A DNA stretch of 17,064 nt from an uncultured Ruminococcus sp. (GTDB lineage Bacteria; Bacillota; Clostridia; Oscillospirales; Acutalibacteraceae): NCBI GenBank assembly GCA_946414115.1, contig CAMKNF010000025.1, positions 1-17,064 on the forward strand, written 5' to 3'. Shown piece by piece: positions 7,432 through 13,453 of this stretch; position 1 is the stretch's first letter; the number at the start of each line of letters is the position of its first letter. A program made the translations under genes and the position numbers. The notes under the pieces are model-generated. The model was not told the DNA's origin and made no database searches. It saw nothing but the letters and a program-made list of their open reading frames with translations.

Positions 7432-8886
7432 ATGGAATTACTCAATCAGATTGCTGAAAACATCGACGAGTTCCTCTGGGGCGTGCCGATGATTCTGATT
7501 TTGCTCGGAACTCATATTTTTATGACGGTTCGGACAAAATTCATTCAGCGCAAAACCTTTAAGGCTATCAAGCTTTCGGTGACAAAGGATCCCGATGTTG
7601 ACGGCGACATCAGTCCGTTTCAGGCGCTTACTACTGCGCTCGCCTCAACAATCGGAACAGGCAACATCATCGGCGTGGGTACGGCTATCGCCCTCGGCGG
7701 TGCAGGTGCGGTGCTGTGGTGCTGGCTTACAGGTGTTTTCGGCATTGCAACAAAGTATGCCGAGTCGCTTATCGCCGTAAAGTACCGTGTCAAAACAAAG
7801 GACGGCAAAATGCAGGGCGGCGCAATGTACGCAATCGAGCGTGGACTTCACCCGACAATCGGCGGCAAAAAGCGCAGTATGAAGTGGCTTGCAATCCTCT
7901 TTGCGGTCTTTGCGGCTCTGGCTTCGTTCGGCATAGGATGCGGCGTTCAGACAAACGCAATTTCAAGCATTATGGACAGCACGTTCAATCCGAACGGTGA
8001 TTTAAAGCTTAACCTGTTCGGAAGTGAGGTTTCAACCGTTTCATTAATTGCAGGCGTCATCGTTGCAATCTGCGTTGCTCTCGTAATTTTCGGCGGAATC
8101 AAGTCGATTTCCAAGGTGTGCGAAAAGCTTGTGCCGTTTATGGCGATAATGTACGTTGTCGGCTGTGTAATCATTCTCGTTATGAACAGCGACGTTCTGT
8201 GGCAGACTGTCTGCACAATCGTGAGCTCTGCATTTTCTCCTGCCGCTGTCGGCGGCGGACTTGTCGGCTCGGGCGTTATGCTTGCGGCTCGCTTCGGCGT
8301 TGCAAGAGGCCTTTTCAGTAACGAGTCGGGTATGGGCTCTGCTCCGATTGTCGCTTCAGCCGCTCAGTCGAGAAACCCCGTAAGGCAGGCTATGATTTCG
8401 GCAACCGGCACCTTCTGGGACACCGTTGTTGTGTGCCTTATGACTGGTCTTGTAATCGTAAGCTCCTGCATTAAGAATCCGCAGATTGACACCGTAAGCG
8501 TTGAGGGCGGCAAGCTCACCTCGGCGGCGTTTGCGCAGATTCCCGTTATCGGCACTCCGATTCTCGTTGTGGGAATTGTCCTCTTTGCGTTCTCGACAAT
8601 TCTCGGCTGGTCGTACTACGGCGAAAGGTGCATTGAATATCTCTTCGGCAGAAAAGGCGTTCTGCCCTACAAGCTGATTTTCGTTGCAATCCTGCTCATA
8701 ACTCCCGTTGTTGCTCTTGACCTTGTATGGACAATGTCCGACATCTTCAACGCTCTTATGGCTCTGCCGAATATCGTTGCGATTGTTGCTCTCTCTCCCG
8801 TTATCGTAAAGGAAACGAACTACTATCTCTACGGCAACCGCATAGACGAATTTGACAAAACGCCGATTCCCGTTGTTGATAAATAA
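7432..8886 (+). CDS. AGCS-family sodium/alanine (amino acid:cation) symporter
   Basis: The product of about 484 aa is an inner-membrane protein with about 11 membrane segments. The signature ALTTALASTIGTGNIIGVGT (about 66-85), GGAGAVLWCWLTGVFGIATKYAE, GGAMYAIERGL, ARFGVARGLFSNESGMGSAP and ILGWSYYGERCIEYLFG match alanine/glycine:cation symporters of the LeuT-fold AGCS family, which import amino acids with Na+ or H+. Two in-frame ATGs lie at 7426 and 7432. The purine tract GGGGGAG (7417-7423) is 8 bases from the second and only 2 from the first, so I prefer 7432. No promoter is obvious between the HAD gene and this one other than within element C. A strong terminator follows. Confidence 0.93.
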   Translation: MELLNQIAENIDEFLWGVPMILILLGTHIFMTVRTKFIQRKTFKAIKLSVTKDPDVDGDISPFQALTTALASTIGTGNIIGVGTAIALGGAGAVLWCWLTGVFGIATKYAESLIAVKYRVKTKDGKMQGGAMYAIERGLHPTIGGKKRSMKWLAILFAVFAALASFGIGCGVQTNAISSIMDSTFNPNGDLKLNLFGSEVSTVSLIAGVIVAICVALVIFGGIKSISKVCEKLVPFMAIMYVVGCVIILVMNSDVLWQTVCTIVSSAFSPAAVGGGLVGSGVMLAARFGVARGLFSNESGMGSAPIVASAAQSRNPVRQAMISATGTFWDTVVVCLMTGLVIVSSCIKNPQIDTVSVEGGKLTSAAFAQIPVIGTPILVVGIVLFAFSTILGWSYYGERCIEYLFGRKGVLPYKLIFVAILLITPVVALDLVWTMSDIFNALMALPNIVAIVALSPVIVKETNYYLYGNRIDEFDKTPIPVVDK

Positions 8887-8908
8887 AATTTGTTAAGCAA
8901 TACATACA

Positions 8909-8947
8909 CCGCCCGAACGGTTTATTCTGTTCGGGCGTTTGTATTTT
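8909..8947 (+). terminator. Rho-independent terminator after the symporter gene
   Basis: CGCCCGAAC (8910-8918) pairs with GTTCGGGCG (8929-8937), two further pairs close the loop, and the run TTTGTATTTT follows. Confidence 0.85.
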
Positions 8948-8951
8948 CAGG

Positions 8952-8979
8952 TTGCATTTGCAAAATTCGGTGGTATAAT
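8952..8979 (+). promoter_or_regulatory. Promoter of the Crp/Fnr-patatin operon with overlapping inverted repeat
   Basis: TTGCAT (8952-8957), 16-base spacer, TATAAT (8974-8979) with an upstream TG (8971-8972, extended -10). The inverted repeat TTGCA-TT-TGCAA (8952-8963) covers the -35 box, a natural place for an operator. Confidence 0.68.
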
Positions 8980-9017
8980 AGTTTATGAAATTTACATCAG
9001 GAGCGCAGTGACAGATT

Positions 9018-9722
9018 ATGAAAAAATTTATCGAATATTTTACCGACGAGCACCTTGCGCTTTTGCGCAGTCAACTGCTTTTTTCGGGACTTAATGACCA
9101 CGAAATTTTTATGTTCATTCAGTATTCCCAGCCGTTTTACGCTGACATCAGGGACGGAAAATCAATCCGCATAGCAGGCGAGTACAGTCATATGACGGGC
9201 GTTATGATTTCGGGCAGTGCTCACCTCTACACGGTTGACTACGAAGGCAACAAAACGCTTTTAAAATCAATCGGCAGTGCCGACAGCGGGACGATTTACT
9301 CAATGTTTGACTACTACAATTCACTTCTGGAGCTTACGGCTAATGAGGACAGCGAGCTGATTCTGATTCCGCCCGAAAAGATTTTTATTGCGGAGGAAAA
9401 GCTTGCGACAATTCAGCAGAAAATTGTTGTGAATATGATAGCCTCACAGAGGCAGGCGTTTCTTGACCTTTCGGAGCATATTTCGTGTCTGTCGCAGAGA
9501 AACATCAGGGATAAGATTTTAAAATTCCTGAAAATCCACTGCGAACATGAACATTCCTACAGCTTTACCGTTCCGTTTTCACGAGAGGAGCTTGCAAACT
9601 ACCTTGCGGTTGACAGGGCTTCGCTTTCACGCTCACTCGGCGAGTTGAAAAGCGAGGGCATTCTTGATTTCAGAAAAAACAAGTTTACAATTCTAAAAAC
9701 AAACATATTCAAGTATGGATAA
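9018..9722 (+). CDS. Crp/Fnr-family transcriptional regulator
   Basis: The 234-aa protein has an N-terminal cyclic-nucleotide-binding-like beta barrel (about 18-135, including GVMISGSAHLYTVDYEGNKTLLKSIG), a long dimerisation helix, and a C-terminal winged helix (about 155-228) with REELANYLAVDRASLSRSLGEL as recognition region and LDFRKNKFTIL as wing. No Fnr-type cysteine cluster is seen at the N-terminus, and the cAMP-contact motif is not clear, so the signal is unknown. The only AGGAG lies 14 bases before the ATG, a long spacing. The last 8 bases overlap a possible start of the patatin gene. Autoregulation through the promoter palindrome is an inference. Confidence 0.9.
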   Translation: MKKFIEYFTDEHLALLRSQLLFSGLNDHEIFMFIQYSQPFYADIRDGKSIRIAGEYSHMTGVMISGSAHLYTVDYEGNKTLLKSIGSADSGTIYSMFDYYNSLLELTANEDSELILIPPEKIFIAEEKLATIQQKIVVNMIASQRQAFLDLSEHISCLSQRNIRDKILKFLKIHCEHEHSYSFTVPFSREELANYLAVDRASLSRSLGELKSEGILDFRKNKFTILKTNIFKYG

Positions 9723-9735
9723 AGGCGGCAGATTT

Positions 9736-10599
9736 ATGGAGTTTCAAAATAAAAAAACAGCGTTAATTCTTGAGGGCGGCGCACTGAGGAGCTTTTTCAC
9801 CTGCGGAGTGCTCGACTATTTTATGGAAAAGGACATTTACTTTCCCTGCGTGTGCGGCGTTTCGGCTGGCTCGCTTTGTGCAATCAGCTACCTTTCAAGG
9901 CAAATCGGGCGAACGGCTGAGGTGAATCTTAAATTTGTCAACGACAAACGCTATATGAGCCTGCACAGCCTGATTAAGGACAAGATGATTTTCAATTTTG
10001 ACTTTCTGTTCGGCGAAATCAGCCACAACCTCGTACCGCTTGACTACGACACGTTTTACAACAGCACCGAGGAGTTTTTCGCCTTTGTCACCGACTGTGA
10101 GTCGGGAAAAAGCGTTGCCTGTGAAAAGGGAAAGTGCAGTGATATTCTTAAGGCTTGCAGAGCGTCGAGCAGTATGCCTGCTCTCTCGAAAATTGTGGAA
10201 CTTGACGGTCACAAGTACCTCGACGGCGGAACGGCGAACCCGATTCCGTTTGAGTGGGCGATTGAAAACGGCCATGAAAAAATCGTGCTTGTGCTGACAA
10301 GGGACATTGATTACCGCAAAAAGCCGCTTTCGGGAATGATAAAGAAGGTTTACGGGAAAAAGTATGCACAGTACCCCGAGCTTTTAAAGACAATCTACAA
10401 CATTCCCGACCACTACAACAGCCTTGCAGAGCAGATTGTAAGGCTTGAAAACGAGGACAGATTATTCGTTATCCGCCCCGATGAGCCTGTCAGAGTAAAG
10501 CGAACGGAGAAGGACACCAAAAAGCTTGAGGAGCTTTACGAAGTCGGCAGACGTGTTGCGGAGAACAGAATTGACAAGATGATTGCGTATTTATTTTAA
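9736..10599 (+). CDS. Patatin-like phospholipase (serine lipid acyl hydrolase)
   Basis: The 287-aa protein has the patatin oxyanion loop LEGGALRSFFTCGVLDYF (12-29), the nucleophile elbow GVSAG with Ser43, and the catalytic Asp163 in LDGG. This is the Ser-Asp dyad of patatin/RssA/YjjU-type hydrolases that cleave acyl chains from lipids. There is no signal peptide, so it is probably cytoplasmic or membrane-peripheral. Another ATG at 9715 overlaps the regulator's stop codon but has no ribosome site. AAGGCGG 7 bases before 9736 favours this start. The regulator-lipase pairing suggests that the Crp/Fnr protein controls the lipase, an inference. The TAA is the first part of repeat element D. Confidence 0.88.
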   Translation: MEFQNKKTALILEGGALRSFFTCGVLDYFMEKDIYFPCVCGVSAGSLCAISYLSRQIGRTAEVNLKFVNDKRYMSLHSLIKDKMIFNFDFLFGEISHNLVPLDYDTFYNSTEEFFAFVTDCESGKSVACEKGKCSDILKACRASSSMPALSKIVELDGHKYLDGGTANPIPFEWAIENGHEKIVLVLTRDIDYRKKPLSGMIKKVYGKKYAQYPELLKTIYNIPDHYNSLAEQIVRLENEDRLFVIRPDEPVRVKRTEKDTKKLEELYEVGRRVAENRIDKMIAYLF

Positions 10600-10941
10600 T
10601 TCGGAATTCGGAATGCGTAATTCGGAATTGAGGTCGAGTGGATAGGTTGGAATAATTCAGAAGTTGAGTTCCCGAATTAATTTATATGCGGCGTTGCCGC
10701 AGGGGTGATTTTTAGTGTTTTTACTAAATGTAGGGAACGGTCTTGACCGTTCCGATTACCTATAGTTTAGCTGTAGCCAGACGGAACAGTCGAGACTGTT
10801 CCCTACACTGAAAAAAACAAAACATCACCAATAAATCAAAATTTGTTGAGGAAACAAACTTATCCAAATAACACGCACTATTATAAATTCGGAGCGAAGC
10901 GACCATTAATTCCGCATTCCGAATTACGAATTCCGCATTAA
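10596..10941 (+). repeat. Repeat element D: complete copy with inverted heptamer-array termini
   Basis: The left array 10598-10629 reads AATTCGG, AATTCGG, AATGCGT, AATTCGG, AATT. The right array 10908-10939 read on the minus strand gives AATGCGG, AATTCGT, AATTCGG, AATGCGG, AATT. Between them: a GCGGC-GTT-GCCGC hairpin (10688-10700), the inverted hairpin pair 10730-10806, and the tail module with TTTGTTGAGGAAACAAAC and ATTATAAATTCGG. The start coincides with the patatin stop codon. Bases 10942-11026 are the azlC leader, with no T-box or other riboswitch that I recognise. Confidence 0.85.
10730..10806. repeat. Inverted pair of GTAG-headed hairpins in element D
   Basis: GTAG then GGAACGGTC-TT-GACCGTTCC (10734-10753) faces GGAACAGTC-GA-GACTGTTCC (10783-10802) followed by CTAC. 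The outer GTAGGGAAC/GTTCCCTAC arms are a perfect 9-bp inverted repeat. The two stems differ by a paired G-C to A-T change that keeps pairing intact. Confidence 0.85.
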
Positions 10942-11026
10942 ATTATAGTTTATATTACTAAAGGTGATAATCTGATTAATTGTTATCCGACTGATATAAC
11001 GAATTTAAAAGAGAGGATTTTTAAGG

Positions 11027-11755
11027 ATGGGAAAAAGAACGCTAAAGAAGGCGTTTAAGGACAGTCTGCCTATACTTGCAGGGTATCTTGCATTGGGCAT
11101 AGGCTTTGGCGTACTGCTCCACAGCAAGGGCTACAGCTTTCTCTGGGCTTTGCTTATGAGCTGTACAATCTACGCAGGCGCAGGTCAGTATGCCGCCGTT
11201 GACTTATTAAGCAGCGGTGCGTCGCTTATCACAACAGCGGTAATGACGCTGATTATAAACGCACGTCACTTTTTTTACGGCTTTTCACTGCTCGACAAAT
11301 ACAAGGGTACGGGCAAGGCAAAGCCATATATGATTTTTGCGCTGACGGACGAAACCTACTCGCTTGTATGCACGGCAAAAATCCCCGAGGGGATAGACGA
11401 GAAAAAGTACTACTTGTTTATTTCAATACTCGACCAGCTCTACTGGATTTCGGGTTGCACAATCGGCGCACTGCTCGGCACTTTTATTCCCTTTGACAGT
11501 ACGGGAATTGACTTTGCAATGACGGCGCTGTTTGTTGTAATCTTCGTTGAGCAGTGGCTTGACACAAAGGAGCACCTGCCTGCAATTCTGGGTGCGGCTA
11601 CAACGCTTGTGTGCCTGTTTATTTTCGGTGCGCAGTATTTTATCATTCCGTCAATGGCGTTTATCGCAGTTGAGCTTGTAATTTTCAGAAAAAGGTTTGA
11701 AAAAAGCAACCCCGACAGCAATGAGGAGAAAGCGGAGGTGAGCGAAAATGGATAA
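11027..11755 (+). CDS. azlC: AzlC: branched-chain amino acid exporter, large subunit
   Basis: The 242-aa membrane protein matches AzlC, which with AzlD exports branched-chain amino acids and analogues. Visible family features are PILAGYLALGIGFGVLLHSKG (15-35), SCTIYAGAGQYAAVDLL, LIINARHFFYGFSLLDKYK and FALTDETYSLVC, with about six or seven membrane segments and a charged cytoplasmic tail. GAGAGGA lies 9 bases before the ATG. The last 8 bases (ATGGATAA) contain the start of azlD, so the two are coupled. In Bacillus subtilis azlCD is controlled by AzlB; no such gene is in the window. Confidence 0.92.
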   Translation: MGKRTLKKAFKDSLPILAGYLALGIGFGVLLHSKGYSFLWALLMSCTIYAGAGQYAAVDLLSSGASLITTAVMTLIINARHFFYGFSLLDKYKGTGKAKPYMIFALTDETYSLVCTAKIPEGIDEKKYYLFISILDQLYWISGCTIGALLGTFIPFDSTGIDFAMTALFVVIFVEQWLDTKEHLPAILGAATTLVCLFIFGAQYFIIPSMAFIAVELVIFRKRFEKSNPDSNEEKAEVSENG

Positions 11756-12083
11756 CAACACCGTTCACTCGCTGTTAATCGTCGCCGTTATGGCGGTCTT
11801 TACGGCATTGACACGCTTTCTGCCGTTTCTTGCGTTTCCCGAGGGACGAAAACGACCGAAGGTTATTACATATCTCGGCACCGTTCTGCCGTACGCCTTA
11901 ATCGGTATGCTCGTTGTGTACTGCTTTAAGAGCGTTTCGGTTTTCGCCTACCCCTACTGCATACCCGAGCTTTTAGCCGTTGTGCTTGTTACCGTGCTCC
12001 ATATTTGGAAACGCAACACGCTGATAAGCGTATTCGGCGGCGTGATATTTTATATGGTGCTCGTTCAGTGCGTTTTCGTTTGA
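11748..12083 (+). CDS. azlD: AzlD: branched-chain amino acid exporter, small subunit
   Basis: This 111-aa protein has about four membrane segments and carries AVFTALTRFLPFLAF (16-30), typical of AzlD, and VLPYALIGMLVVYC. A strong GGAGGTG lies 7 bases before the ATG. Its short length fits the family. It partners AzlC in the membrane. No convincing terminator follows; only a weak ATTTTG/CAAAAT hairpin near 12086-12107. Confidence 0.9.
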   Translation: MDNNTVHSLLIVAVMAVFTALTRFLPFLAFPEGRKRPKVITYLGTVLPYALIGMLVVYCFKSVSVFAYPYCIPELLAVVLVTVLHIWKRNTLISVFGGVIFYMVLVQCVFV

Positions 12084-12161
12084 GAAATTTTGTTGATTGA
12101 GCAAAATGTTTATTTATAAGACAAACTATAATTTAGCGGTGTGAATTATTGCAACGTTGAC

Positions 12162-12323
12162 GTAGGGACACGGCGTGCCGTGTCCACAAAAAATTAAAAC
12201 GCATTTTTGTTAATTGGACGTCTGTGAAGCCATCCCTTACGGAGAGGTTTGTTGTCCTCTGTAACTACGGTTTAATCGGTAAAGTTTGATTGCCACTGCG
12301 GACACGGCACGCCGTGTCCCTAC
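12162..12323. repeat. 162-bp unit bounded by perfect 24-bp inverted GTAG hairpins (cluster E, left part)
   Basis: GTAG plus GGACACGGCGTGCCGTGTCC core (12162-12185) is repeated exactly in inverted orientation at 12300-12323. Between them lies a GTAA-headed relative on the minus strand at 12240-12216, homologous to 4456-4481, and a 40-bp linker shared with cluster B. Confidence 0.88.
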
Positions 12324-12355
12324 GGCTGTAAATGAAGTGTTTGTTGTTACCTAAC

Positions 12356-12436
12356 GGGCAGCCACACAGGGCTGCCCCTACAGTGTAATATCAGTCGTTT
12401 CATTTATACCGTAGGGGCGACCCTGTGTGGTCGCCC
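12356..12436. repeat. Inverted pair of GTAG-headed hairpins with compensatory stem change (cluster E, middle)
   Basis: The minus-strand copy (12381-12356) has stem GGGCAGCC/GGCTGCCC. The plus-strand copy (12411-12436) has GGGCGACC/GGTCGCCC. Loops ACACAG and CTGTGT are complementary, as expected for inverted copies. The two-base GA-to-AG change is matched by TC-to-CT on the other arm. Confidence 0.85.
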
Positions 12437-12577
12437 TAAACGTTACCGATATATCAACCAACCCGAGGAAACCAAACCTTTCCGGAACAACACGCAACAT
12501 TATAAATTCGGAAATCTGCGTGTCGAGGCACTCGACCGACCATTAATTCCGCATTCCGAATTACGCATTCCGAATTA
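12436..12577 (+). repeat. Tail module and heptamer array of cluster E
   Basis: CTAAACGTTACCGATATATC, then CATTATAAATTCGGAAATCTG, the TCGAG-GCA-CTCGA hairpin and AATT plus four 7-bp units (12545-12576; minus strand AATTCGG, AATGCGT, AATTCGG, AATGCGG). Positions 12506-12569 match 4550-4613 with a single difference. The remaining bases 12084-12161 of this 568-bp gap show nothing I recognise. Confidence 0.85.
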
Positions 12578-12593
12578 AACTAAAATGTATCTG

Positions 12594-12645
12594 GCAACAT
12601 GTAGGTCTTTTTTTGTCCTCTGTTGCTTATTAATGCAATGGAGGA
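12594..12645 (+). promoter_or_regulatory. Candidate translational switch in the mntP leader
   Basis: TCCTCTGTTGC (12616-12626) can pair over 11 bases (two G-U wobbles) with GCAATGGAGGA (12635-12645), which contains the ribosome site GGAGG seven bases before the mntP ATG. An upstream GCAACA (12594-12599) can instead pair with TGTTGC (12621-12626), freeing the ribosome site. Two mutually exclusive stems are the layout of a translational riboswitch or leader switch. The known yybP-ykoY manganese riboswitch consensus was not found. Confidence 0.5.
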
Positions 12646-12651
12646 TTTTTT

Positions 12652-13215
12652 ATGGGAATTATTGAGCTTTTCATTCTTGCGGTAGGACTTTCAATGGACG
12701 CCTTTGCCGTTTCAATCTGCAAGGGGCTGTCGGTGAGAAGTCTTAAAGCACGTCACGGCGTAATCTGCGGGCTGTACTTCGGCGGATTTCAGGCAGGTAT
12801 GCCGCTTATCGGATATTTCCTCGGCAAGCAGTTTGAGTCGCTTATCACGAGCGTTGACCACTGGATTGCGTTTGTTCTGCTCGGACTTATCGGTGCAAAT
12901 ATGATTAAGGAGTCCTTCGGCAAGCCCGACGAGCTTAACGACTCGTTTGCGCCGAAGTCAATGATTCCGCTTGCAGTCGCCACAAGCATTGACGCACTTG
13001 CAGTAGGCGTTACGTTTGCCTGTCTTGATGTTGAGATTTTCTCGGCTGTCGGTTTAATCGGCGTTACAACGTTTGTATTTTCGGCATTCGGCGTAAAAAT
13101 CGGCAACGTGTTCGGAGTGCGGTTTAAATCCAAGGCAGAGCTTATCGGCGGAATTGTGCTTGTATTAATGGGCGTTAAAATTTTGCTTGAGCATTTAGGC
13201 GTTATTAATTTCTAA
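12652..13215 (+). CDS. mntP: MntP: putative manganese efflux pump
   Basis: The 187-aa protein has two internally related halves with about six membrane helices. Paired signatures LSMDAFAVSICKGL (Asp16) and ATSIDALAVGVTFA (Asp114) hold the acidic membrane residues of the MntP (DUF204/YebN) family, which exports Mn2+ and protects against manganese excess. FGGFQAGMPLIGYFLG (43-58) and GVKIGNVFG (147-155) are also typical. GGAGG lies 7 bases before the ATG and can be masked by the leader hairpin, so metal-responsive translation is plausible. The gene stands alone, with repeats upstream and a terminator 83 bases after the stop. Confidence 0.93.
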   Translation: MGIIELFILAVGLSMDAFAVSICKGLSVRSLKARHGVICGLYFGGFQAGMPLIGYFLGKQFESLITSVDHWIAFVLLGLIGANMIKESFGKPDELNDSFAPKSMIPLAVATSIDALAVGVTFACLDVEIFSAVGLIGVTTFVFSAFGVKIGNVFGVRFKSKAELIGGIVLVLMGVKILLEHLGVINF

Positions 13216-13297
13216 TTCGTATCACATTATCTGTAACAATTTTGTTTATTTTTCTTTCTAAAATCGAACAATACTTTGAGCATTCTGCATTAAATTG

Positions 13298-13337
13298 CCC
13301 CAAACGCAAAAAAATCAGCGTTTGGGGTTGATTTTTT
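13298..13337 (+). terminator. Rho-independent terminator after mntP
   Basis: CCCCAAACGC (13298-13307) and GCGTTTGGGG (13318-13327) form a perfect 10-bp stem followed by TTGATTTTTT. The T-tract overlaps the -35 box of the next promoter. Confidence 0.9.
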
Positions 13338-13372
13338 GAAACAACGGTGTTATAATAATTACAAATTTGTAA
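13328..13372 (+). promoter_or_regulatory. Promoter and candidate operator of the NlpC/P60 gene
   Basis: TTGATT (13328-13333), 17-base spacer, TATAAT (13351-13356) with extended TG at 13348-13349. Directly downstream, over the expected transcription start, is the perfect 14-bp palindrome TTACAAATTTGTAA (13359-13372). A second hairpin ACCGAG...CTCGGT follows in the leader. Confidence 0.7.
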
Positions 13373-13453
13373 ATAACTGTTACCGAGTTTGTAATTTTCT
13401 CGGTTAAAAAGTTACTAAATGATACTTGTTATCAATAACCGGAGGTTTTAAAA

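Noticed and set aside
10942..11026. T-box or other amino acid riboswitch upstream of azlC
   Set aside because: No T-box sequence (AGGGTGG-type) and no terminator-like hairpin in the 85-base leader.
300..12577. CRISPR array
   Set aside because: The repeats are dispersed over separate gaps, of several kinds, with no regular spacers and no cas genes.
12581..12651. yybP-ykoY manganese riboswitch upstream of mntP
   Set aside because: The conserved loop sequences of that class are absent and the free leader between repeat and gene is too short.
13368..13383. WalR-type binding site (TGTAAA...TGTTAC) upstream of the wall hydrolase
   Set aside because: The two hexamers match the form, but the spacer is 4 instead of 5 bases, so helical phasing is wrong; kept only as a near miss.
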